From positions 1 to 37,210 of the IMG/VR virus record IMGVR_UViG_3300021091_000193: a stretch of 37,210 nucleotides of DNA; one strand, written 5' to 3'. This document shows positions 8,002 to 14,905 of the stretch, piece after piece; positions within the stretch are counted from its first letter, which is position 1; each line of letters begins with the position of its first letter. A program made the translations under genes and the position numbers. Under the pieces are notes generated by a model, which saw nothing but the letters and a program-made list of their open reading frames with translations, had not been told where the DNA came from and ran no database searches. This DNA is from a virus.

Positions 8002-9069
8002 ATGGCTAAGGCAAAAAACAATTTCTTCCGCAATATGGTTAATGATATTGGTGATATCGATACTCATATTATGGACGATGGGCTAAACTCTTCTGAATTT
8101 ACGGGAACGATTGATACTGGCTCGTATATCCTAAACGCAGCTATTTCTGGTAGTATCTACGGTGGTGTGCCGGATAACAAGATTATTGCGATTGCAGGCG
8201 AAACGGCAACAGGCAAGACATTTTTTGTTCTTGGTATTGTAAAGCGGTTCCTAGATGATAATCCCGAAGCCGGTGTGATATATTACGATACCGAAGCGGC
8301 TGTCACAAAAGCCATGATGGTTGATCGTGGAATCGACACCTCTCGCGTCATTGTGTCAGAACAAACTACGGTGCAGGGCTTTCGAACTCATGTTATGCGA
8401 ACGCTAGATAAGTATATCGCAAACGACGTGTCTGCGCGGCCACCTATGATGATCGTTCTAGATTCTCTGGGAATGCTTTCGACGGAGAAAGAAATTTCAG
8501 ACATCGGAGAAGGTAAAGATGCTCGCGACATGACTCGGGCTCAGCTTATTCGAGGTACATTTCGTGCGCTATCTCTACGAATTGCAAAGGCTCGCTCGCC
8601 CATGCTAATCACAAATCATACATATGCTGTAATTGGTGCTTATGTCCCGCAGCAAGAGATTAGTGGCGGATCGGGCTTAAAATACGCAGCATCCCAAATC
8701 GTAATGTTATCTAAGAAAAAGGATCGCGTGGGTACCGATGTAGTAGGCAACATCATTCATTGTAAGATGTATAAAAGTCGCTTCACTAAGGAAAATAAGA
8801 TGGTAGATGTGCGACTATCATATGATACGGGATTGGATCGCTATTATGGGCTACTTGAATTAGCAGAGAAGTATAATTTAATCAAGAAGGTTGCAACCCG
8901 ATACGAACTTCCTGATGGTAGTAAGGTTTTTGCTAAGCAAATTCTCGAAGACCCAGATAAGTATTTCACCAAAGAATTTCTCGACGCCCTAGATGTCTTT
9001 GCTGGGCAAGAATTCAAGTATGGTAGGGCTGAAGTTGGCTCAGAATCCATGAATAATGACGAAGAGTAA
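8002..9069 (+). CDS. uvsX: UvsX recombinase (RecA family)
   Basis: 355 residues. Walker A AGETATGKTFF (about 65-75) and Walker B MMIVLDSLG (about 149-157) are intact. Further RecA/UvsX features include IYYDTEAA with a likely catalytic Glu, ITNHTYA and SGGSGLKYAAS. The C-terminus is acidic, as in T4 UvsX. UvsX forms presynaptic filaments on ssDNA, driving strand exchange and recombination-dependent replication with gp41 and gp61, both in this window. The Shine-Dalgarno sequence is weak, and translation is probably coupled to the small ORF 6 nt upstream. T4 UvsX is about 390 residues. Confidence 0.96.
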   Translation: MAKAKNNFFRNMVNDIGDIDTHIMDDGLNSSEFTGTIDTGSYILNAAISGSIYGGVPDNKIIAIAGETATGKTFFVLGIVKRFLDDNPEAGVIYYDTEAAVTKAMMVDRGIDTSRVIVSEQTTVQGFRTHVMRTLDKYIANDVSARPPMMIVLDSLGMLSTEKEISDIGEGKDARDMTRAQLIRGTFRALSLRIAKARSPMLITNHTYAVIGAYVPQQEISGGSGLKYAASQIVMLSKKKDRVGTDVVGNIIHCKMYKSRFTKENKMVDVRLSYDTGLDRYYGLLELAEKYNLIKKVATRYELPDGSKVFAKQILEDPDKYFTKEFLDALDVFAGQEFKYGRAEVGSESMNNDEE

Positions 9070-9106
9070 TGCTAGTCACTAGTGAGCAGCATATTAGGAT
9101 AAAGAC

Positions 9107-9322
9107 ATGACATGGGATTGGGATTTTTATAACTTACTCACATCTACTATTGTCGGTATAGGTCTTTTGATGTGTGGAGCTATGCTCGGAAAAAATTATT
9201 GGATGAATAAAGGTGCGATGCGAGCATTGGAAATTCTTATTACACAAGGATATGCTCGATATCGTATTGTAAACGGGGAATATGAACTAATTAAGCTTGA
9301 CATTGCAGATAAATTGGACTAA
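9107..9322 (+). CDS. Small single-pass membrane protein
   Basis: 71 residues. One hydrophobic segment (about residues 9-27, LLTSTIVGIGLLMCGAMLG) is followed by a soluble tail that includes GYARYRIVNGEYELIKLD. AGGATAAAGAC precedes the ATG. The 3' end of the gene contains the -35 element and spacer of the gp41 promoter. No family recognised; similar small membrane proteins are common between T4-type replication genes. Its location suggests early expression. Confidence 0.6.
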   Translation: MTWDWDFYNLLTSTIVGIGLLMCGAMLGKNYWMNKGAMRALEILITQGYARYRIVNGEYELIKLDIADKLD

Positions 9323-9325
9323 TAT
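9297..9325 (+). promoter_or_regulatory. Promoter abutting the gp41 start codon (leaderless)
   Basis: TTGACA at 9297-9302, a 17-nt spacer and TAATAT at 9320-9325 (4 of 6 in the -10), then 6 nt and ATG at 9332. The -35 and spacer lie inside the preceding gene. The predicted transcription start falls on the A of the gp41 ATG, and no Shine-Dalgarno sequence is present. Confidence 0.6.
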
Positions 9326-9331
9326 TATTAA

Positions 9332-10750
9332 ATGCGTATTGAACAAACTATTCTTCGTCATCTCATGCATGACGATGTTTATGCTCGTAAGGTCATTCCT
9401 TTTTTAAAGAGCGAATACTTTAATAGCGCGCCAGAGCAATTGATATTTGACAAGATCAATGCATTCATACTAAAGTACAATACCATACCGACATGTGAGG
9501 CTTTACATATTCAGATCGAGGAACAGACTGGATTAAGTGAGGATACACATAAGCAGGCCAGTTCTATTCTGATAGAACTAAAGCAGAAGCCAGAAAAAAC
9601 AAACGTAGACTGGCTTCGTGATAGCACAGAAAAGTTCTGCCAGGATCGTGCCCTCCATAATGCCATTATGGATAGCATCACCATTCTGGATGGTAGAAAT
9701 AAGTTGCACACAAAAGAACATCTACCCGAAATATTGAAGACGGCGTTGGCCGTATCATTCGATTCGCATATTGGTCATGACTTTCTTGACGATTACTCAG
9801 AACGATATGATTTCTATCATCGCGTAGAGGAAAAGATACCGTTCGATCTTGAGCTTATGAATAAGATTACCTATGGAGGATTATCCAAGAAATCTCTGAA
9901 CATTATATTGGCAGGTACTGGCGTAGGTAAATCTTTGGCTATGTGTCATATGGCCGCGGCCAATCTCACTATAGGCAAGAAGGTATTATATATTACGCTA
10001 GAAATGTCCGAAGAGAAGATTGCCGAGCGTATCGATGCAAATCTACTAAATGTGTTAATATCGGAGCTGAATACTCTACCAAGAGACTCATACGAAAAGA
10101 AGATATCTCGTATACGTGACAAGACTGTAGGTAAGCTTATCATCAAAGAGTATCCTACCGCAAGCGCACATGTCGGGCATTTTCGCCATTTGTTGAATGA
10201 GCTAAATCTAAAGCGTGAATTCATTCCCGATATCATATATGTCGATTATCTAAATATCTGTATGTCCTCGCGTATAAAGCAGGGCTCAAATATAAATAGC
10301 TATACATATATCAAGTCTATTGCAGAGGAACTAAGAGGTCTAGCCGTCGAACGAAATGTACCAATCATGAGCGCAACACAAACGACTAGATCTGGCTTTG
10401 GATCATCTGACCCTGGGCTTGAGGATACATCTGAGTCTTTCGGGTTACCGGCCACCGCCGACTTTATGGTGGCATTGATTGCGACTGAAGAACTGGAAGA
10501 CCTTAATCAAATAATGGTCAAACAATTGAAAAATCGTTATGCTGATCCCACGACTAATCGACGGTTTGTGATTGGTGTAGACAAAGCACGAATGAAGCTA
10601 TATGATCTAGAAGATGATGCACAGAAAGATATACATGATATTCCGATCATGGACAAAACCACATTTGGAGAAAGGCGAAAAGAAGAAGAAACAATGAAAT
10701 GGACAACAAAGAAGATGGGCCGTAAAGATTTTTCGAGCCTAAAGGTGTAA
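9332..10750 (+). CDS. 41: Replicative DNA helicase gp41 (DnaB family)
   Basis: 472 residues. Walker A ILAGTGVGKS lies at about 192-201, followed by the DnaB-type motifs YITLEMSEEKIAERIDANLL, Walker B IIYVDYLNIC and MSATQTTRSG. The N-terminal about 150 residues form the helical domain. T4 gp41 is a hexameric 5'-3' helicase that moves on the lagging-strand template and binds primase gp61, also in this window. The start lies exactly at a predicted transcription start, without a ribosome site. Length is close to T4 gp41 (475). Confidence 0.96.
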   Translation: MRIEQTILRHLMHDDVYARKVIPFLKSEYFNSAPEQLIFDKINAFILKYNTIPTCEALHIQIEEQTGLSEDTHKQASSILIELKQKPEKTNVDWLRDSTEKFCQDRALHNAIMDSITILDGRNKLHTKEHLPEILKTALAVSFDSHIGHDFLDDYSERYDFYHRVEEKIPFDLELMNKITYGGLSKKSLNIILAGTGVGKSLAMCHMAAANLTIGKKVLYITLEMSEEKIAERIDANLLNVLISELNTLPRDSYEKKISRIRDKTVGKLIIKEYPTASAHVGHFRHLLNELNLKREFIPDIIYVDYLNICMSSRIKQGSNINSYTYIKSIAEELRGLAVERNVPIMSATQTTRSGFGSSDPGLEDTSESFGLPATADFMVALIATEELEDLNQIMVKQLKNRYADPTTNRRFVIGVDKARMKLYDLEDDAQKDIHDIPIMDKTTFGERRKEEETMKWTTKKMGRKDFSSLKV

Positions 10751-10751
10751 T

Positions 10752-10964
10752 ATGTCTAAGACATGGCATAGAAAGCGTAGTTGGGGTGACGAGTACGACT
10801 TTGATCATGAGTCGTCGGGCTCTCGTCATGATCTTGCGCGCGCCGCAAAGAAACAACGAATCCGAGAAGAGAGAATGCGGAAGCGGCAATTACAGAGAGA
10901 AGAGAAAGACGATAATAGTTCTTATTTCGAGCATAAATCACATCGGTTGGGGCGTTGGATATAG
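10752..10964 (+). CDS. Small highly charged protein after gp41
   Basis: 70 residues, starting 1 nt after the gp41 stop with AAGGTG as a possible ribosome site. It is rich in Arg, Lys, Asp and Glu (LARAAKKQRIREERMRKRQL), probably helical and possibly nucleic-acid binding. Comparable short basic proteins follow helicase genes in T4-like phages. No family assigned. Confidence 0.6.
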   Translation: MSKTWHRKRSWGDEYDFDHESSGSRHDLARAAKKQRIREERMRKRQLQREEKDDNSSYFEHKSHRLGRWI

Positions 10965-11024
10965 GCGGACTCCGCTTAATCCTCGAGCCGGTGCTTCCAA
11001 AAAGTCAATATAAGACTAAAGCTT

Positions 11025-11032
11025 AATAAATA
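11025..11032 (+). promoter_or_regulatory. Possible T4-type late promoter
   Basis: AATAAATA, one mismatch from the T4 late consensus TATAAATA, in the 120-nt gap before the 11085 gene. TTGGAGA precedes that gene's ATG. One mismatch and an AT-rich background make this a moderate call. If real, it would drive 11085-14733, including a gene with a capsid-targeting N-terminus. Confidence 0.4.
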
Positions 11033-11084
11033 GCACGTACTATCTACGACATATTATGATATAACTCTATTTTTTGGAGAATAT

Positions 11085-11570
11085 ATGGCTAATATTACCA
11101 TTAGAGGTGTCGATAAGATAGATAATCGGCGTCTTTTCCGAGAGGCTGCTCATTGGATAACGAATGATATTCTGGGATCCAAGATGAATGTTGATATACT
11201 AATACGATTTGGTGATATGAGCGATAAATCGTTGTTAGCTCATTGTGAATGGGTAGGCGATGCGATCAGGCCGCGCGATTTTCAAATTACCATACGCGAC
11301 AGTTTGTCTATACGTAACAAGCTTAAGTGCATGATACATGAAATAGTACATGTCAAGCAATATAGTCGTAATGAACTATACGATTATCAACGCGGCGATT
11401 TGAACAAAACCCGTTGGCATAAGCAAATCATAATACAAAATGATAATTGTACTCTTAAAAGATACATGAACTACCCGTGGGAAAAAGAAGCATATGAAGC
11501 TGAAGTACCCGTGCTTAGGAAATTTCTTAGATCAAATAAACACATTGATCTAAAAAATTATACGTCATGA
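11085..11570 (+). CDS. Putative zinc-metalloprotease-like protein (HExxH)
   Basis: 161 residues. The motif MIHEIVHVKQY gives H85-E86-x-x-H89, the zincin zinc-binding signature, and a later YPWEKEAYEAE could supply the third ligand (Glu). The arrangement resembles SprT/WLM-like small peptidases found in T4-type phages of aquatic bacteria. The substrate is unknown. A good ribosome site (TTGGAGA) precedes the start. The next gene overlaps by ATGA, so the two are probably translated together. The protein could be a protease or an inactive relative. Confidence 0.65.
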   Translation: MANITIRGVDKIDNRRLFREAAHWITNDILGSKMNVDILIRFGDMSDKSLLAHCEWVGDAIRPRDFQITIRDSLSIRNKLKCMIHEIVHVKQYSRNELYDYQRGDLNKTRWHKQIIIQNDNCTLKRYMNYPWEKEAYEAEVPVLRKFLRSNKHIDLKNYTS

Positions 11571-12139
11571 CGACAAGTCTAACAGTATTCGATATAGACG
11601 ATACTCTATTTCATACCACCTCGAGCGTATACGTAATGCGCGGTGGGCGCATAGTTCAAAAATTGAACGCGGCTGAATTTAATGTATATAAATTGAAGAC
11701 TGGTGAACATCTGGACTTTCGAGAATTTCGATCTGCCGCTCACTTTGCGGCCACAGCTAAGCCAATAACAAATATGTTCACGACGGCCAAAAAAATGATG
11801 AAGCGCCTATCTGGCCCAGATACTCGATTTATCATTATCACCGCGCGGGCCGACATGGATGATAAGCAACTATTTGTTGATACCTTTCGAAAATATGGAT
11901 TTGACATAGACCGATCTCACATATATCGTGCAGGGAATATCGCTAAGCCTGGAGCCATAGCCAAGAAACAGATAATTCAAAGAGAACTGAAAAAACATAA
12001 ATATGACATAGTACGCATGTTTGATGATGCTAGGGCTAATCTGGACAAGTTTATTGAATTGCGTATCGAGTTTCCGAAGACCAACTTCGAGGCGTTTTTA
12101 ATTCACGAGGACGGAAAAATAACCCGCTATAGCGGATAA
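11567..12139 (+). CDS. HAD-superfamily phosphatase-like protein
   Basis: 190 residues. HAD motif I is FDIDDTLFHT (D9, D11), motif II is IITARAD (about 85-91), a Lys lies in the AKKQIIQREL region, and motif III is VRMFDDARANLD. All catalytic positions of a HAD phosphohydrolase are present. The closest types I recall are the polynucleotide-kinase-like or acid-phosphatase-like HAD proteins of T4-like phages. The substrate cannot be told. It overlaps the previous gene by 4 nt. Its neighbourhood with a ligase-like protein (13418) would fit a nucleic acid end-repair role, as an inference. Confidence 0.75.
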   Translation: MTTSLTVFDIDDTLFHTTSSVYVMRGGRIVQKLNAAEFNVYKLKTGEHLDFREFRSAAHFAATAKPITNMFTTAKKMMKRLSGPDTRFIIITARADMDDKQLFVDTFRKYGFDIDRSHIYRAGNIAKPGAIAKKQIIQRELKKHKYDIVRMFDDARANLDKFIELRIEFPKTNFEAFLIHEDGKITRYSG

Positions 12140-12153
12140 CGTCTGATAAGAGT

Positions 12154-12432
12154 ATGACCATGACACAAGCTGTTAGCACACCACATAGCGAGCGATCTGT
12201 TCTTAAGCTAAAGATACCTGCCGATTGGGCAGAGCGTCATATGGATGCTAATCTTCGCGGCAATATGGGTGATGCCAAACGCCGCATGATGAGAAAGAAT
12301 GAATATATCAAATGGGCTTCTGCGAATCCAGAAAAGTCAGATTTCGAATATTATATGGCCACAGAGGTTCGATTTAAGAAACCTATCCCGCCCGAATTTA
12401 TTGAATGCCATATGAAAAAGTTTGAGGGATAA
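12154..12432 (+). CDS. Unknown small protein with two similar ends
   Basis: 92 residues, no family recognised. Two short stretches resemble each other: KIPADWAERHM near residue 20 and PIPPEFIECHM near residue 78, which may be an internal repeat. The middle is basic (GDAKRRMMRKNEYIKW). AAGAG precedes the ATG. It lies between the HAD-like gene and another unknown gene, in the same operon. Confidence 0.55.
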   Translation: MTMTQAVSTPHSERSVLKLKIPADWAERHMDANLRGNMGDAKRRMMRKNEYIKWASANPEKSDFEYYMATEVRFKKPIPPEFIECHMKKFEG

Positions 12433-12433
12433 G

Positions 12434-13363
12434 ATGGCCAACTTATCTGCTGCGGAGATTATGAAGGCTGGGCGTGAATATCGAGCAAATGTCATAATAG
12501 AAAAGATTGCAGATAAGAGCCCATTTGAGATGTCAAATGGTAAAAAAATTGTTTTAAGAGCTAGCACCTCTGTCATATCAATATTGAAAAAGGTGAATAA
12601 GTCCTCCACTGAACTAAATAGTATGAAATTTTTAGGTAGTGATGGTAAAGAATATAAATTATCTGATATAAAGAAAAACAATGAGTTTGGTGGTAAGGGT
12701 GATCGATCTGGTGTAGCAAAGGAAGATGCTGCATTAGAAAGTTTGAAGAAGCAAATTGCCTTGGCGAAAAAGAAAGAATCATCTGCTGTGATACCAATTC
12801 GAATTGGTAATAAAACCTACAAAGTTACAATTGCGGAGAGTACACCCGGAACACCAAAATCAGATTTTCATCTTCTAGATATTGATGGTAAAGAGGTTGT
12901 GTGGATATCACATAAAGACGGTAGAACACCGAGAGATTTCCAACAATGGGGTGGAATATCGCAGCAAAAAGAACCGTCAGTTTTTTCTCATCCGGAGACA
13001 CAGAAATTTATTAGAGATTTAAAAATTATCCATCCGAGAGGGTTGCCACCGGCAACGACCCTTTACAGAAAGATAAAAGACGAAAAATTGAAAATGCTTT
13101 CCGTATATGGTAACAAATTTGGCGGTTCACTAGGTCAACAAAATGTAAGTATATTATTACAGGGCCCAATAACATTAGAAAAATCAGGTGCATTTTATAG
13201 ATTAGGAGCAAATCATGTTCACTTTAATAGTGAATCTGTCGATGCTGGTGGATTTGAGCCCGTCTTGATGGCAATATATAAAGGTGATCGTTCTGATGCT
13301 GGTGTTCCCGGAACGAGAATAGTAATATCTCCAATTGAGGGTAGAAAAGGTTCTCCTTTCTAA
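12434..13363 (+). CDS. Unknown protein, 309 residues
   Basis: Starts at ATG 12434, with GAGG at 12424-12427; an in-frame TTG at 12422 is less likely. The N-terminus is Lys-rich and helical, with NNEFGGKGDRSG near residues 82-93, then a long helix of charged residues. A beta-rich part contains PIRIGNKTYKVTI and WISHKDGRTPRDFQQWGG (H160, W172), and the C-terminal part holds FYRLGANHVHFN. The EFGGKG and HKDG...QWGG motifs look conserved, and I have a weak memory of EFGGKG in phage nuclease-like proteins, which I cannot confirm. The DNA looks somewhat more A/T-rich than its neighbours, hinting at separate origin. No function assigned. Confidence 0.6.
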   Translation: MANLSAAEIMKAGREYRANVIIEKIADKSPFEMSNGKKIVLRASTSVISILKKVNKSSTELNSMKFLGSDGKEYKLSDIKKNNEFGGKGDRSGVAKEDAALESLKKQIALAKKKESSAVIPIRIGNKTYKVTIAESTPGTPKSDFHLLDIDGKEVVWISHKDGRTPRDFQQWGGISQQKEPSVFSHPETQKFIRDLKIIHPRGLPPATTLYRKIKDEKLKMLSVYGNKFGGSLGQQNVSILLQGPITLEKSGAFYRLGANHVHFNSESVDAGGFEPVLMAIYKGDRSDAGVPGTRIVISPIEGRKGSPF

Positions 13364-13417
13364 TGATTAGTTTTAAAGCACATTTCATTTATTCTAACAT
13401 CGATACGGGCTCAGACT

Positions 13418-14653
13418 ATGTTAAATTTTAAATCCTTTATTATAGAATCTAAAGACAAGAATCTTCATATGGAGCATATCGACGACCTTATTTTCAATAA
13501 GGGAATTGTTGGTGCCCAAGAAATATTTGCATATATGTCGTCGCTGCGCAATATGCTTTCCGGAAAGACAAAGACAAAGATTACAGCCACAGTAAAGTAT
13601 GACGGTGCACCGGCCATGTTTGCCGGCATCGACCCAAGCGACGGTAAATTCTTCGTGGCCAAAAAAGGCCTATTCAATGTCAAACCAAAGCTATATAAAA
13701 CACAGAAAGATATCAAGGCCGACTTGTCGGGCGATCTAGCCAGAAACTTTTCTATTGCGCTTAAGGAGTTTGCCAAGCTTGGTATAACTTCTGGCGTATA
13801 TCAGGGCGATTTGATGTTCGTTAGGGCGACTCTTAAGAAGACGACCATAGATGGCGAGACATATTTAACTTTTCAGCCGAATACAATCATGTACGCTGTT
13901 CCATATGCAAGCTCATTAGCTCAGCGCATTAGGGACGCTCAAATCGGTATAGTCTGGCATACGACATATACCGGCAAAACGATTGCTGATATGAAAGCTT
14001 CTTTTGGTAAACCTATCATAACCAAGATGAACAAAATCAAATCGGTTTGGATGGACGATGCTACATTCAAGGATGTATCTGGTGCAGCCACGATGACGGC
14101 TCAAGAAACAACAGAATTAAATACCATATTGTCAAAAGCCGGAGTTATACTAAGGACAATACCAACAAACATACTGAATGCTATTTCGTCCAATGAAGAA
14201 CTTCTTATGCGTATTAAGACCTATAACAATACAAAGATCCGTGAGGGTGTGGCCATAACGAACACGAAAGCTCATGTGGCGGGATTATTGGATTATCTTA
14301 ACGATTATTTTGCCGCAGAAGAAAGTGCAAGAAAGACGGATAAGGGTAAGCTTGCTGTTCGCGAACGTCGCAAGCTTACATTAGGTCCAATTGCAAATAA
14401 TGCGGGCGACATGCATAAGATATATGACTTCTATAATGCTATTGTTGACGCAAAGAATATCATTGTGACTAAGATGAATCAGGCTTCGACCGTTGGAACA
14501 TTCATTCGCACAGCTAACGGCTATAAGGTAACCACTCCCGAAGGGTATGTGGCCATCGATCATCTTACTGGAGGAGCAATAAAGCTAGTCGATAGATTGG
14601 AATTCAGTAAAGCCAACTTCTCAAAGGATGTAATTAAGGGATGGACTAAATGA
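13418..14653 (+). CDS. Ligase-like nucleotidyltransferase (KYDG) with capsid-targeting N-terminus
   Basis: 411 residues. The N-terminus MLNFKSFIIE matches the T4 internal-protein pattern M-x2-[FY]-x2-[FY]-I-x-E. The next region carries a KxDG nucleotidyl motif, TVKYDGAPAMFAG with K60 as the candidate AMP-accepting lysine, then a VYQGDLMF strand and an EGVAI motif near residue 278. These resemble ligase motifs I, III and IV. I recall this as a conserved DUF of T4-like phages (DUF6267). The activity (DNA or RNA ligase, or capping-like) is unknown. There is no obvious Shine-Dalgarno sequence. The C-terminus FSKANFSKDVIKGW is probably family-specific. A packaged enzyme is my inference. Confidence 0.7.
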   Translation: MLNFKSFIIESKDKNLHMEHIDDLIFNKGIVGAQEIFAYMSSLRNMLSGKTKTKITATVKYDGAPAMFAGIDPSDGKFFVAKKGLFNVKPKLYKTQKDIKADLSGDLARNFSIALKEFAKLGITSGVYQGDLMFVRATLKKTTIDGETYLTFQPNTIMYAVPYASSLAQRIRDAQIGIVWHTTYTGKTIADMKASFGKPIITKMNKIKSVWMDDATFKDVSGAATMTAQETTELNTILSKAGVILRTIPTNILNAISSNEELLMRIKTYNNTKIREGVAITNTKAHVAGLLDYLNDYFAAEESARKTDKGKLAVRERRKLTLGPIANNAGDMHKIYDFYNAIVDAKNIIVTKMNQASTVGTFIRTANGYKVTTPEGYVAIDHLTGGAIKLVDRLEFSKANFSKDVIKGWTK

Positions 14654-14733
14654 TTGATGCGTATATTATAGGATTAATACTGGGTTTCATACTAGGATTG
14701 CTATTATATAATTTAAATTATACCCGTAAATAG
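14650..14733 (+). CDS. Tiny membrane peptide, 27 residues
   Basis: ATG overlaps the preceding TGA (ATGA), with AAGGGA at 14635-14640. The product MIDAYIIGLILGFILGLLLY followed by NLNYTRK is a single hydrophobic helix with a GxxxG-like repeat and a charged end. It is too short to assign, but the coupling and clean membrane helix support a real gene. Confidence 0.45.
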   Translation: MIDAYIIGLILGFILGLLLYNLNYTRK

Positions 14734-14789
14734 TCTTCTATTACTTATTCCATATCTATTTTATCTTGTTTCTACTCTATATGTAACCT

Positions 14790-14799
14790 TCTCTAGAGA
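14790..14799. promoter_or_regulatory. 10-bp perfect palindrome, possible operator
   Basis: TCTCTAGAGA is a perfect dyad located at about +4 to +13 of the predicted minus-strand transcript. This is a typical place for a repressor site. No regulator gene is identified. Confidence 0.35.
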
Positions 14800-14809
14800 G
14801 CTACACTCT

Positions 14810-14837
14810 ATTATACCATAATAAACGCAAATGTCAA
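14810..14837 (-). promoter_or_regulatory. Consensus promoter on the minus strand
   Basis: Read on the minus strand, TTGACA (14837-14832), 16 nt and TATAAT (14815-14810), with TGG just before the -10 giving an extended -10. Both hexamers are perfect. It fires leftward from about 14803 into the 3' end of the ligase-like gene, where there is no minus-strand gene. It would make an antisense or small RNA. Confidence 0.65.
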
Positions 14838-14867
14838 GCATTATTTTGATATGAGGATATGAAAAAT

Positions 14868-14875
14868 TATAAATA
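14868..14875 (+). promoter_or_regulatory. T4-type late promoter
   Basis: Perfect TATAAATA in the intergenic gap, 31 nt before the start of the 925-residue gene, with AAGGGA as its ribosome site. T4 late promoters consist of this octamer and need the gp55/gp33/gp45 machinery, whose genes (other than clamp-loader parts) lie outside this window. Confidence 0.7.
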
Positions 14876-14905
14876 TCATTACCTGTATACCTAAGGGAAA
14901 CCAGA

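Noticed and set aside
10291-10298. Perfect TATAAATA late-promoter octamer.
   Set aside because: It lies inside gp41, with no gene start downstream. In an AT-rich genome a single octamer occurs by chance; I kept only intergenic ones ahead of late genes.
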